The position numbers were made by a program, and so were the translations under genes. This document shows, piece by piece, positions 9,697-21,825 of a stretch of DNA of 64,000 nt (position 1 is the stretch's first letter; each line of letters opens with the position of its first letter). Source of the DNA: Stomoxys calcitrans (taxonomy: Eukaryota; Arthropoda; Insecta; Diptera; Muscidae). The DNA lies in the NCBI RefSeq assembly GCF_963082655.1, contig NC_081553.1:155721441-155785440 (forward strand). The letters are read 5' to 3'. The notes beneath the pieces are model-generated. The model was not told the DNA's origin, made no database searches, and was given only the letters and a program-made list of their open reading frames with translations.

Positions 9697-11335
9697 TAAT
9701 CCAGATAAATCTCCACCGGATAGAGACTGCACATTCCCTTAATTCAGGAGCCGGAACAATGTTTCTGGACTGAACCATATTAACTACGAATTATTCTATG
9801 CTAACACTGGTACTCGTAAAAATTTGAAATTTGAATGATTTATTTTCCCCAGAGTTGTCAACATCGGATGCAACAGTGGTGAGACAGGTAGACGGTGGAG
9901 CATACCTGGCATCACTTTATCTGTTTTTCGACTTTGCGACACTGCCACCCATGTCGGAACTGCAACTGCTGGTGAGGAAAGCAGACAGGAAATGAGGTAC
10001 TAATAGGGTGCGATGCGAACTCTCACCACATTTCGTAGGGTAGTACCAACACTAATAAGCGGGGCCAAGCCCTGGCAGCCCTTGAATACTAACGACCTAA
10101 TAACACTTAATATTGGTAACAATGCTACCTTTGTTAATAGGATAAGGGAAGGGAGGAGGAGGACGATATGTTCGGAAAATCTAATAGATGAGGTTCAAGA
10201 TCGGAGGGTTTCCATGGAACACTCTTTCTCTGATCCTTGCTACATTAGGTTTAGAATAGCACGGCCAACACCGAATCCGATAAGCTTCAGTAAAAAGTCG
10301 TAAATCAACTGGACAAAATTCGGAAGACTACCCAGAAGAAGACTTGGGTAAGACAGTTCAAACACAGAAGACATTGACGAAAATGACAACAGGATTACGA
10401 CTGCAATAGTTGGGTCTTTTGAAGATAGTTGTCATCTTCGGGAAAGGAAATCAGCCCAAGAAAAACTCTGGATGACCGGGGAGATTTGCAATATTGGGAA
10501 AGAGGTCCGCAGACTTCAACAAAGCACGTCCTAAAAAGCCAAAAATTATTGGGATGTGTATTACACACAGCTCAAGGAATACAATAACATTACCAGAGCG
10601 GCAAAACGTGCTTCCTGGAAGCTTTTCTGCGAACAGGTCGATAGCGTTAATGACGCCGCCAAGATAAAAAGTTTCTCTCAAAAACCCATGTCCAAACTGA
10701 AACTTTAGTAGGCGACATGGGAGTGAAAGCAGAGACAACGGAGGACATGTTGAGGAGCAGGCCGACTATCTGGCGCTTTATCTGGCCACTATTTGCACAG
10801 CGTGTCTAGGATTTGCATATACTTCGAAAGCCTGGCAGGAGGCAAGGGTGGTTTTTATACCCAAGACCGACAAGGTAAGTTATGCGACACCAAAGCTCTA
10901 CATACCTGTAAGCCTAACGTTCTTTCTACTTAAAACCGTAGAACGTATTGTGGACACCATGATAAAGAGTAGGACATCCAGCGAACTGCTCAAATACAAA
11001 CAGCATGCCATTGTTAAGAGAAGGTCGGTGTAGTCTGCCCCGCCCGATTTTGTCCATAAAATAGAAGAATCCTTCGATGCCAAGACGTATACATTGGAGG
11101 TATGCATTGACATCGAGGGGGCTTTTTCTTGGATCAGTGTGTCGGGCTGACACACTGATCCAATCCTTGGGGTGGATCCGGTCCTTAGGGACTGAGTATG
11201 CCATATGCGAAAATGCCTGTTCACGAGGAAGACGAAGGTGGGTCAATTTGACGCACAACGTTTCCTCAACGAAACACTTTTGGTATCATAACGGAACACA
11301 CAGGACTACGAGCTCACTCATGTAAAATCGGTGCG
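9697..11335 (+). pseudogene. LOA/I-type ORF2 remnant: endonuclease, linker, RT start
   Basis: The endonuclease opens at about 9697 with VIQINLHRIETAHSL and continues with DGGAYLASLYL, EVLIGCDANSHH (near 10005-10030), GSTN-NKRGQAL and EHSFSDPCYIRFR near 10220. The EN-RT linker (10430-10720) reads NYWDVYYTQLKEYNNITRA and KRASWKLFCEQVDSVNDA. RT starts near 10840: ARVVFIPKTDKVSYATPK, PVSLTFFLLKTVERIVDT and, near 11100, LEVCIDIEGAF (motif A). At 11129-11163 a hairpin replaces the expected sequence, and at 11280-11335 the frame is already at the post-RNase-H region (compare 41800-41860), so most of RT and RNase H are deleted. Multiple frameshifts. Confidence 0.8.
11129..11163. repeat. Perfect 15-bp-arm hairpin in RT pseudogene
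   Basis: Arms 11129-11143 and 11149-11163 (TTGGATCAGTGTGTC and its complement) surround a 5-nt loop. It lies just after RT motif A at the point where collinearity with related elements is lost. Confidence 0.9.
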
Positions 11336-11339
11336 GTGT

Positions 11340-11724
11340 TTCTAATCAACGCAAAATTCCATCGGCCTATCTGTGGTAAATGCGAGTATATAAACACCTG
11401 CAATACTTTATTAGATCTATTGATGCTGCTGATAAAATATTGATGTAAGACCAATTGTTGGTTCCATGTTTGGAAAAACACGGAACCGATGTATGATTTT
11501 GATATGGACATGAAGGAGAAATATTACGCCTTTAAACGTATCGTTTACCTAAGCAAGCATTGGATATCTCGAAAATGGACTGGAACGAGATATATTACAA
11601 AAACACCGAGACGATCAGCTCGCTTGTTTACAAAACAAAAACCTTTGTTTTTTATCTCAAATTTTTTTCGTACAGTTTTAACTAATACGAATGAAATGAT
11701 TCTTTTAGTTGTAGATTACATTAA

Positions 11725-11803
<79 letters not shown>

Positions 11804-12015
11804 TATACAATTACTATTAAAATGAAAAATATCAAAATAAAAAATGTCATACTATCAGTTTTCAATGGCCTCGGAGAAATTCTCAATTGCAAATAAGTCA
11901 CATGGGTAAGCATCATATTTTCCCAGAAGTACCGTTACGCCATATCCACAATATTTTATAGTCTGTTGAAAAAGAACTTTAAGTGTCCTGTATAGATACA
12001 TAGTTTTATTTTATA
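11340..12015. other. Unassigned AT-rich DNA with a TA microsatellite
   Basis: No coding similarity is seen. The alternating tract at 11728-11802 is the only structured item; open frames rich in Tyr-Ile simply translate it. Confidence 0.4.
11728..11802. repeat. (TA)n microsatellite, about 75 bp
   Basis: Nearly uninterrupted alternating TA. It reads as Tyr-Ile on both strands and has no coding meaning. Confidence 0.95.
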
Positions 12016-12264
12016 TCTAACTAGCCGACCCTGCCCGCTCCGCTGCGCCTTTTTTTTACTTTATATGGAACAAAAGTTTCCGTGGAATATTTATTTGCGA
12101 CAATTAAAGAGCTTTTAGTGAAATACCATGCTACGAAAATAGTATATCGCTTGATTAATTGTTTAACAATATAAGTGCCTTTGTCCGAATCCCATATGAT
12201 CTTTATTGGTCTACGATTTTAAGTTTGGATGTAAGGTGTAATCCATTCTTAAAATACTTTATTT

Positions 12265-14270
12265 CAGCCCGCTACTCTTATGATATCTGATTTAGGGGTG
12301 TTTTCGGGGGTGAGGTGGTCCCCCAGGCACTTGGCTCTGAAAAAATATCAGCATCGTTCCTTTCTTTCAAAACCCCCTTTTTTAACCCCATATTGCCACT
12401 GGTTTAGGGGAGTTTACACGATGAGGCATCCCCCAAACACATGGCCCAAAATAGGTTATCAAATTCGTTTTCTAATCTTAAATACCACATATTGGCGTGG
12501 TCGAAAAATTTTTACCCTTTGGGGGGTGTTTTGGGGAAGGGGTGATTCCCTAAATACATGGTCCTAAATTTGAATATCAAATTCGTATTCTACTCCCAAA
12601 TACCTTTATTTGAGCCCCATTTTGCGATGGTCACTAAAAAATTGCTGTTTGTGGGGTATTGGTCCCACTTTCGGGACCAATTTTTTTGACCCCCAGAAAA
12701 TTGGTCCCGAAAGTGGGTATCAATTCTTGCTCTACCCCCCAATACCTTTCATTTAATCTCCACATTGACATGGTCGGTAAATATGGCCGATTTAAGGGTG
12801 TTTTGGGGATTGGTGTGGTCCCCCAAACATTTAGCCCGGAAAATATATCAGCAACGTGCTCTATTCTCATATATCTATATATCATTTATTTGAACCACTT
12901 TTTTTGGGAAAGGGTTGACCCCCAGAAAATTGGTCCCGAAAGTGGGTATCAATTCTTGCTCTACCCCCGAATACCTTTCATTTAAGCTCCACATTGAAAT
13001 GGTCGGTAAATATGACCGATTTAGGGGTGTTTTGGGGATTGGGATGGTCGCCAAAACACTAAGCCCGGAAAATATATCAGCAACTTGCTCTATTCTCATA
13101 TATCTATATATCATTTATTTGAACCCTATATTGCCATTGGCCTGATATTGGATATCAAATTCGTTTTCAAATCTCATTTAAACTCCTTATTGCAAAAGTT
13201 GGCAAATATGTCCGGTTTGGGGTATTGGCGCTAAAAAAAAAACAATAAATATTTAGTTCCACTCTCTTTAAAACCCAAATTTCCATTGGCCTCAAAATTG
13301 GATATCAAATTCGTTTTCAAATCTCATTTAAACTCCTTATTGCAAAAGTCAGCAAATATGTCCGGTTTGGGGTATTGGCCCTAAAAAAAACTATAAATAT
13401 TTAGTTCCACTCTTTTTAAAACCCAAATTGTCTTGGTGAGCAGATACGTCCAATTTGGTAGTTGTTATGGTGGTGGGACGTCCCCCAGACAGTTGGTCCC
13501 TAATGTTGATATCAGATACGTGGTCTACTCCCAAATACCTTTAATTTGAGCCCCATAGTTCCAAACATGACCGACTTGGGGGGTGTTTTGGGGGATGGGC
13601 GGCCACTCAGTGAGTTGGCCTTGGAAATATATGTCGGATTCGTGTTCCACTCTAAAAACCCTCTTATTTGAGTCTCATATTACAAAAGTCAGCAAATACT
13701 TACTATTTAGGTGGTGTTGTGGGGTGGCCCCATAGACACTTTTCCAAAATATTGATGTCAGATTCGTGCTTTACTCCCAAAGACCTTTTATTTGAGCCCC
13801 ATATGGGTATGGTCGTAAATTTGTCCCCTTTGGGGGATGTTTTTAGGGGAGAGGTGGTCCCCCAAACACTTGGTCCCATATTTGGATAACAGAATCTAAT
13901 TCTACACTCAAATACCTTTTATTTAAGCCCCATATTCCCATGATCAGTAAATAATTCCTGTTTGGGGGGTGTTTTGGGGAGGGATCCACCCCCACAGAAA
14001 CGTGATCCCACATTTGGATATCAGATTCGTATTCTACTCGCAAATACCTTTCATTTGAGTCCCATATTGCCATGATCGATAAATATGTCCAATTTAGGGG
14101 TGTTTTGGGGCGTGGTCCCCCTAGCACTTGGTCCGACAAATGGATATCAGATACGTTTTCTTATCCTTTCATTTGAGTCCCATATTGTCGTGATTGGTCT
14201 AAATATATGTTTGGTAGGTTTTCGGGTGGGGCAGCCCCCCAAGGATACGAAATTTTTATTTTGAGGGAAT
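12265..14270. repeat. Tandem core of element A, copy 2
   Basis: About 15 degenerate ~130-bp units with the same phrases as copy 1. A higher-order duplication of ~220 bp (12700-12890 versus 12930-13110) and another pair near 13150-13260 versus 13290-13400 (GGATATCAAATTCGTTTTCA..) are visible. Confidence 0.85.
12664..12717. repeat. Perfect 21-bp-arm hairpin inside the tandem core
   Basis: Arms 12664-12684 and 12697-12717 are exact reverse complements with a 12-nt loop. Sister units at 12895-12950 and 5617-5660 have TTTTTGGGAAAGGG or GGGAAGGGGGTAGATCC where the left arm sits here, so the left arm is an inverted copy of the right one. Confidence 0.9.
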
Positions 14271-14354
14271 TATATGAGAGCACACAAAATTTCGCTTAAA
14301 TCGCACCACCCACCCACCCAAGGGGGAGGACCGATAAGTTTATGCAAACAAAGT

Positions 14355-15905
14355 AAAATAAAGATCAGAATAATTTATAATTTCGAATGCTTACCAAAAT
14401 TTTAGGCCATGTCACGCGTCGTATTTGGGCTATTCAGAGCAGTAGCGGTAGGAACTAATTCCCACTTTACCATTGCAGTATATTTAATTTCTTCCTGTAT
14501 TTATATTCCGAGACGAGAAAAAAACATTATTTGTACAGAAAGAAGAGATGCATATCGCAACTCGCCAAATTTACCTTGGTCATTTTATTTCATAAATTTA
14601 CACCTTTTTTTTTGGTTACCGTGCACGACTTTCCTTGGCGAATGCGTACATCAGACTGTTTGTGCGACACTGGAATGTTTTGCATGCTTTCAGCTGTTGC
14701 CTGTGTGTGTTGCTGACGCCTTTGTCGGCGGCACATACATCTTCATTGCTGTGAATGGTTTATGACGTTGCGCATAACGCTCAACTGCCTATTGCATATT
14801 TGTTTTTTATATGAACACGGGCAGTTGCCAATATCAGCATAAAAGCGTCACAGGTAAACATGTTGAATGTCACATAGTCAGAGGAAAATATAAAAGGCGA
14901 ATTTGGCTTTTTAAATAAGATTTTTTAAGGGTTTCTAACATGGATCTATTTTCCTATACAAAATGAAGTCTCAAATCAAATACTCTTGTGTTATGATATT
15001 CTACCATTTTAATCGATTGATGATTACATGACTGACAAACAAAGTGTTCAAAAAGCACCTTCATTAATGATAGGTTTGGGATTACTGCGTAGTTAATGGA
15101 TTTAATCATCTCTATTACAAAATCTGTCAACCCAAGTTTATTTTTAACAAAATTTTAATTTCAAACTTGTATTTCAATTTAACTTATTCAATAATACCCG
15201 AATTACGGAAATTCGTAAATTATTTTGAACGAATATTTATTCAATTTGAAGAATATAGGTTTGTAGCAAGCGTAGAACTCAATATAGCAACATGTTTATT
15301 ATATTGGGTAAATGAAAACGTTGTTTGTTACAGGAATATTTAACTTGTAGAGAAGAAACTTAGTTAAGAAAAATTACTTCCCAAAACAAAGTTTATGATC
15401 TTTTTGCCACCAATCACCGATCAGTAAAACTTATCAACAATTTTTAATTTTTCTTTGTTTTAATCAAAATTTAACCACATTAGGTTAAAATTAGCTAACT
15501 TATTTGGAACAAGTATTTTACATGCTTTTATGCGCACCATTTTTCTGAGTGTATCTCCAATTCAGCCAATTCAGAAAAGATTTAGCAAATTATCCGGAAA
15601 TTTGGTATAGGAAAATCCAAAAAACAACTCTCGATACTGGAATTAATGGTGATGCGCTGAATCAACAATTTGGCCCACAATCATCTATTTCATCAGGCGT
15701 ATCTGATTACTCTAATCTTACAACACCTGCTGCACATTAAACACAACCCACTAACCGAATCGCATACGCTGAGCCTACCAACATGCTCGCATTCAACTGT
15801 GTTTCACCATTTGAAGTCCTATCCACCTGCCTCGCAGTTAAATCTAATGGTATGGGAATGACATGCTATATCCAAAATTCTTTAAGATTCCGCAGCCATT
15901 CAATT
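14355..15905. other. Unassigned AT-rich DNA
   Basis: No transposon ends or conserved protein could be recognised. A 118-codon open frame (14409-14765) has no recognisable domain and unconvincing composition; I do not call it a gene. The stretch may be host intergenic DNA. Confidence 0.4.
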
Positions 15906-15912
15906 TTTCGCA

Positions 15913-17805
15913 TGTTAGGTTAGCTAAAAGTGGCATCCTGCCATCAGACTCACTGAGACGTTTACGTCCATTGTGATTCCACAGGAACAGAAGAAGGAAG
16001 ATGCCTTCTAGTTCCTACCGTTCACCCTTCCAGATCGCTTTAAAAAGTCCAATAACTTGCGAATTTTCACATCCGCCAAATCAGACAGGTTCTCAATGAG
16101 AACGTAAAGTGGAACTACTTCTGACTACTAGTGCGGGACACACACACAGAAGGTGTTCTATTGTCTCTTCTTTCTCGATGTCCCTACAGCTTCTGCAAAA
16201 GTCGTTGCTGGCAACCTTCAGTCTGTAAGCATGTTTTTCGATTACACAATGACTGAGACGTCTGTTCTAGCCAATGACAGCAAAGCGGTAGACCTCCCAA
16301 GTCTAGATTACGCCACATAGTTTTGGAATGCTCACAACCCTCTCTTTGTGGCCAACTATCATTCGTTGTTCTTCGGGCCTGGTCTTAGCTTACATGTCGC
16401 TAGAGGCTAACCCACAGATTCCAATATCCCTGGAATGTGTATGGTAGTTCCTAGTCACTCAAGCTCATCTGCTTTACAATTCCCTGGGATATCTCTGTGG
16501 CCCGGCATCCAGAGCAGGTGAATTTCGAACCGTTCAGCCACCTCGTTGAGAGATCTGCGACAGTCGACGTTGGATTTTGTATTCAGAAATACGTTCTCCA
16601 GGGATTTAATGGCTGTCTGAGAAGATATTTATGCCAGTCGTCGTAATGACATTATATCAAAGCCATTCCACCACTTCCTTAATTGAAAGGATCTCCCCTT
16701 GATTTCCTGTCCAGAAAAACACCCAGGTATTTTGCCCTTTCTGTATATGGAACATTCTCTCAGCCCAAGGAAAGCGATTCCACTGTTGACAACTTGTATA
16801 TCCTGCTGAAAAGAACTACTTCTGTCTGGCACGAATTTATACCTAGACCACTTTCAATAGCCCACTTCGCTGTTGCACGTAGAGCTTCCCGAAGTATATC
16901 TCTTAAAGCGCTGGGCAGTTGCCACGTGATCAGTATACGCGACCACTTTTAGGCCTTTTTCTTCCAGAGACAATAATATATTGTTAACGGCGGTATTCCA
17001 AAGTAGAGGACACAGTACACCTCCTTGAGGTGTTCCCCTGCTGACTAGTCTTTTGAGATCCATAGATGCCAAGACTGTCGTAATGCATCTTTTAGTAAGG
17101 TAGAGTTGATGCCCAGGAACTCCAACTCCTTTATGTTTGACGTCGATTTTATATTATTGAAAGCGCCTTCAATGTCAAGAAATGCTACCATTGTATATTC
17201 CCTGGCAGCGAGATAACCCTCTATGTAACCGACTAGGTCGTGGAGGACTGTTTCAGTGGACTTGGCTTTACTATATGCATGCTGCTTCGATCTTCAGGAA
17301 TCTTTGCCCTAAGATATGTTTCTATTGACCTCTCAAGAGCCTAATAGGAGGAAAACCTTCGTGGGGTAAGGACTTCCTGCTTTCGGCATGAAAATGACCT
17401 TCGTGTCCCTCCGTCCCCTGGTATATATGACATTCTGATACAATCAGACTATATATCCCTAAGCCAAGGAACCAGTCTATAAGACACATCTTGTAACACA
17501 ACCGGTGATACATCTTCAGGGCCTGGCGACTTAAAGGAGTCGAAACTTCTTTTCGCCCAAAGGATTTTCGGCTCAGACACAATTTCCCTAATAGCCTCCG
17601 ACGAATGCATACCATTGACCTCTTCTAGCGCTACGTTGTCCGTTGGAGAATTTCCCGGGAAATGTGTATCAACGAGTAGTTCTAGTGTTTCCTCACTAGA
17701 CATTGTTCATACATTTTCTGACTTCAAAATATACCCCACCTTAATAGTTCTCGAGGACAGAATCTTCCTTAGCCTAGGTTGCCAAAATTGCGGCTTCTAG
17801 GGGCG
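15913..17805 (-). pseudogene. LOA/I-type retrotransposon 3' half (RT, RNase H region)
   Basis: Minus-strand reading is collinear with 56150-58621. From right to left: SSEETLELLVDTHFPGNSP and ILWAKRSFDSFKSPGPEDV (RT N-terminus, 17700-17500), a gap replacing the fingers, STVLDIEGAFNN-like motif A near 17170, VSRGTPQGGVLCPLLWN (motif B, 17050), then VVAYTDHVATA near 16930 where YADD has become YTDH. The thumb region (IPGCFSGQEIKG) follows, then degraded RNase H (near 16480), and the C-terminal CRSCRDIE and CPAL pieces. The 3' end is at about 15913 in a TAGCTAACCTAAC tract matching the 3' end at 58621. Non-functional. Confidence 0.85.
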
Positions 17806-18145
17806 CAAGAAATTAAATCGGAAGATCGGTTTATATGGATGCTATATATTGGGTTGCCCAAAAAGTAATTGCGGATTTTTTAAGAGAAAGTAAATGCATT
17901 TTTAATAAAACTTAGAATGAACTTAATTCAAATATACTTTTTTTACAGTTTTTTTTTTAAACAAGCTAAAAGTAACAGCTGATAACTGACAGAAGAAAGA
18001 ATGCAATTACAGAGTCACAAGCTGTGAAAAAATTTGTCAACGCCGACTATATGAAAAATCCGCAATTACTTTTTGGGCAACGCAATATATATAAATATAT
18101 AGATTTGTATACCGCCATCCTATGGTGGTGGGTATAAAAAAGTCA
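17795..18145 (+). mobile_element. DINE-1-like element, 3' end fragment (interrupted by MITE)
   Basis: The left part has GGAAGATCGGTTTATATGG and the right part ends in the hairpin ATACCGCCATCCTATGGTGGTGGGTATAAAA (about 18110-18141). The mariner MITE at 17849-18085 separates them. The end hairpin matches those at 28966, 31302 and 20345. Confidence 0.75.
17849..18085. mobile_element. mariner-type MITE, copy 1
   Basis: Terminal inverted repeats of 32 bp begin TTGGGTTGCCCAAAAAG and end with one mismatch in the right repeat. The 237-bp element is flanked by TA on both sides (17847-17848, 18086-18087) and contains no coding capacity. It sits inside a DINE-like copy. The TIR resembles cecropia-group mariner ends (..AAAAGTAATTGCGG). 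Confidence 0.9.
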
Positions 18146-18271
18146 TCGCTTGCAGTTCCCTGATGCATACACACGTAAATATCGTGTAGGCAGTTATCTG
18201 TTTTTTGTGTTGATAGCCGGCTTATTCAGTTATCTTCGTTTCGAGCTCGGGTGCGTATCGTTACAGCGGAA

Positions 18272-18850
18272 AGAAGACAAGTAAAAGCGTGCTAAAATAT
18301 GGGAGCTATAATATGGGAGCTATATCTGGTTATAGATCGATTCGTACCGTACTTAGCACAGTTGCTGATTGTCATAAATGAGCACTATGTGCGAAATTTC
18401 AACCAAATCGGATATAAATGGCGGTTTCCAGGGGCTCAAGAGATCGGTTTATATGGTAGCTTTATTAGGTCTAGACTTTAGACCGATTTGGACCAAACTT
18501 GTCAAAGTTGTTGGAAGTCATAACAGGACTTTATCTGCAAAATTTCAGCCAAATCGGACAACAATTGCGGCTTGTAAGAGCTCAAAAAGTCAAATGGGGA
18601 GATCGGTTTATATGGGAGCTATATCAGGTTCTTTGCCGATTTGGACTTGGTACTTGGCACGGTTGTTGCAAGTCATAATAGAACACTATATGCAAAATTT
18701 CAAACAAATCAGACGAAAATTGCGGCTTCCAGGGGTTCAAGAATTCAATTCAGATCGGATAATATGAGAGATATAGCTAAATCTGAACTGATATAGCCCA
18801 TTTATAATCCCCAAAAACCTACAACCACCTCGAATACATATACTATCCAC
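18272..18850 (+). mobile_element. DINE-1-like element, 5' end and core units
   Basis: It starts with ACAAGTAAAAGCGTGCTAA (18275) but jumps at once to core units (ATATGGGAGCTATATC, ACCGATTTGGAC, TTGTTGGAAGTCATAACA, AAAATTTCAGCCAAATCGGA). A 15-bp stretch ATGGGAGCTATA is tandemly duplicated at 18299-18327. No 3' hairpin, so 3' truncated. Confidence 0.75.
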
Positions 18851-18859
18851 ACTTCGTCA

Positions 18860-19150
18860 GAGTACTGTGAAAAATGCAGCTATATCTAAATATAGTACGA
18901 TCCCCACAATATTCACCAAGTTTATGTAAGCGTTTAACACAACTCTTTGTACCAAATTCATCGGTTAAATCGGGAGATCGGTGTATGGCAGCTATATCCA
19001 AATATAGACCATTCCGAACCATAAATGCAAAGAATGTCGAAGAACTTTGAAAGGCTCACTGTGCCAATTTCACCGAAATCGGACATTAAATGTGTCTTTA
19101 AAGGACCAATGACTCTAATCGCGAAATTGGTCTATATCGCAGCTATATCT
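18860..19150 (+). repeat. DINE-1-like core units, diverged subfamily
   Basis: Units contain GCAGCTATATCTAAATATAG and CACCGAAATCGGACATTAAAT. They match the subfamily at 19456-20345 better than the one at 28992-31302. Confidence 0.65.
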
Positions 19151-19455
19151 AAATATAGACCATATTGAACACTATAGAAAAAATTTAATTTATTCTAAAC
19201 ACAAACTTCTAGCAAAACTTTTAAAAATGACAAAATTTCATTTTTATAAATTTCTACAGAGACAAAAGTTTGATCAGACCAGGACCACCTTTAAATTAGT
19301 TTACTTACATAGAAAATTTTAATGAAATTTTTTCTAAAGGCAAAATTTCAAGCGAAAATTTTTTCTATCATAATTGTTCCTTAAGACACTTTATAATGAT
19401 TCAGCATAACATTCTCTTCAGCCCGGACCGGACCCTCCTCGAAATTATATTTTAA

Positions 19456-20345
19456 AGATCCTCTTTTATAACAACTGCATTACCATATCCATTGTGATAC
19501 GCAAATCGGGGCTGGTCAGGATCATATTTGATTGAGGTCCCGAGAACTCTTATACAAGCCACAGTTTCAGCGAAATAGGAAAACAAATCCACTTTTTACG
19601 GGATTTAGACCCCAAATTGGGAGAATTGTCTATATGGCAGCTAAATCTAAATTAGTCTGACCTGGAAGTGCTGGTTGGATGGTGGTAGCCTTAATGCAAG
19701 TCACAGTGTCAAATTCCAGCGAAATCGGGTAATAAATGCGGCATTTATGGGCTCAATTGGCAGATCCGTCTATGTGGCAGCTATATTGAAACATAGTCCG
19801 ATCTGAACCATATTTGAGTAGGATGTCGGGCGGCTTAGAACAACTCACCATTTCAAAGTCCAGCGAAATCGGGTAATAATTGCAGCTTTAATGGGCTTGA
19901 GATCCTTAACCGGCAGATCGGTCTATATAGCAGCTTTATCGTAATGTATTTAAATCGGATGTCGGTAGGCTTAAAACAACTTACTGTTTCCAATGCAGCG
20001 AAATCGAATAATAAATACCCCTGTTGCGGTCTTAAGACCTTAAACCGGCAACTTTCTGTTTAAAATGTCAGTGAAATCGAAAAAAAACTGCGGCTTTTAC
20101 GGCTAAGGACCCTAAATCACCAGATCGGTCTATATGGACGCTATCTCCAAATACAGTCTGATTTGGCCCCTTCAATATCTAATAACTGTGGCGTGATTAC
20201 AACTGACGGTCAGAAGGACACACACATGGACATTGTTAAATCGTCTTCGAATTTCATCCTTGTAGGGTCGGAAGTGATTATTTCTAAGTGTTGAACGGAA
20301 TGACTAAATGAATATATCCCCTATCCTATGGTGGTGGGTATAAAA
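19456..20345 (+). mobile_element. DINE-1-like element, second subfamily, with 3' hairpin
   Basis: Core units read GGCAGATCGGTCTATATGGC, AGCTATATTGAAACATAGTC, GATCTGAACCATATTTGAG and CAGCGAAATCGGGTAATAA with a ~130-150-bp period. It ends at 20318-20345 with ATCCCCTATCCTATGGTGG and GGGTATAAAAA, the family hairpin. Compared with 49930-50000 it interrupts the paralogous segment right after TTTTTAAAG. Confidence 0.7.
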
Positions 20346-20704
20346 ATCACAAAATAGACATTTTTCTAAATTTTAATGAAATCTTGTCTAAAGGTAATAT
20401 CCTCGGAAAGTATTTTTCCAAAAGAAAGATTTTGATAAATTTCAAAAAAATCAAACGAAAACATTTTTCTAACATTTTTTCTACAAATAATTTTCAATAC
20501 ATATTTTTAAGACAAAATTTTATAAACAATTTTTTAAAGAAATTTAAAAAAAAAATTTGTAAAAATTTTGAAAAAATAATAAATCTTCTTTTTTTAGGCT
20601 AGAAACAAACATACAATAATTAAATTAAATGATCTTCGTCCAAACAGGCAAAAAACTTGAAAATAAAATAACTTAGTTTTATTTCATAAGCCACAATCTT
20701 TATA

Positions 20705-20962
20705 TTGGGTTGCCCAAAAAGTAATTGCGGATTTTTTTAAAAGAAAGTAAGTAGCAAAGTAAGTAAGAAAGTAGCATTTTTAATAAAACTTAGAATGAAC
20801 TTTAATCAAATATACTTTTTTACACTTTTTTTCTAAATCAAGCTAAAAGTAACACCTGATAACTGACAGAAGAAAGAATGCAATTACAGACTCACAAGCT
20901 GTGAAAAAATTTGTCAACGCCGACTATATGAAAAATCCGCAATTACTTTTTGGGCAACCCAA
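20705..20962. mobile_element. mariner-type MITE, copy 2
   Basis: Same family as 17849-18085, with perfect 32-bp inverted repeats (TTGGGTTGCCCAAAAAG..) and TA on both sides. At 258 bp it is longer because of a small tandem expansion of AAGTAAGTAGCAAAGTAAG-type sequence at 20745-20776. The paralogous segment near 50290-50320 lacks it. Confidence 0.9.
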
Positions 20963-21825
20963 TATATACAATAACAAAAAAATAATTTTTTTAATATTTT
21001 ACAACCATTTAGCGAAGAAAGGTGGATTAATTAATTACGTTGACATAAAATAGCACCTGCTGTCTTATCGCCATATTTTTTTTAATATAGAAACCATCAG
21101 TTGCAACAATAAATGTCTTGGATTCCAGAAATCTCACTCCTATGAATTTTGAAAAAAATTTTGTTGGATATTTTTGGATGTAAAACATGTCCTTATATCA
21201 CGGGAAAAAATGTTTTAACTAGTTTTAGTTGTCCACTTTACGCCAATCCAAATTTCAATAGGATGCCTCTTTCCCAGCTCGAGCTGGATTTTTTCCAAGA
21301 CAGCTTCATTCTTGGGTATTTTCCTACCCATTCGTATTTAATGGGTTAATGACATTTCCTTTAAATACCGAATCACTCAGATTAATTTACGTTTTAAAAT
21401 AATTATTTCAAATGAAAACATTTCGTTTTTTCCTTGGAATTTTAAAACTCACAATACAGCATTTAAGGCAATTGATACGGAGCTCATAGTGATTTAGGAT
21501 CGAAATCTATCAGCCATTAGCAGCCAGCGTTGATTCTTTTAGAAATATATTAATTATGTAGACATTGACCGAAGTGTTGGACACAGTGAGATATTTGTAA
21601 TAATAATAATATTAGTCGGTAGACTTTTATCTACGAGAGCAATTTTTATATTACACTTACGGGTTTTGCTAGGTCATTTGACAACAATTATTTATTTATT
21701 TCATCTACCGAGTAAAAATTAGTGGACAAAGAAAGAAACAAGTTTATAACAGCAATAACGCGGAAATTTCTTCATATTTCTGATTTCTAGTTCTACCACC
21801 TTTTCTTATTTTGCAAACTGTAAAT

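Larger units (their letters stand above)
12021..14350 (-). mobile_element. Helitron-like element A, copy 2 (long core)
   Basis: The minus-strand 3' end is CTAG (12021-12024) followed by T, with the upstream domain ..GGCGCAGCGGAGCGGGC matching 4962 and 59110. A long tandem core (12265-14270) of the same ~130-bp unit type as 5215-6450 follows, then the AAATCGCACCACCC domain (about 14299-14312). The 5' TC terminus is missing. Two neighbouring sub-blocks (12660-12880 and 12900-13110) are close duplicates, each with CCGAAAGTGGGTATCAATTC, showing recent local amplification. Confidence 0.65.

Noticed and set aside
11728..11916. Tyr-Ile-rich open frames on both strands
   Set aside because: Direct translation of the (TA)n microsatellite.
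5000..14300. CRISPR-like or satellite array
   Set aside because: Units are ~130 bp, diverged, without unique spacers, and bounded by transposon-type ends shared with a compact copy.
14409..14765. 118-codon open frame as a host gene
   Set aside because: No recognisable domain, no splice context and a codon pattern no better than neighbouring chance frames.
20384..20602. Lys/Phe/Asn-rich 72-codon frame
   Set aside because: Low-complexity AT-rich DNA within the duplicated segment; copy 2 has no equivalent frame.
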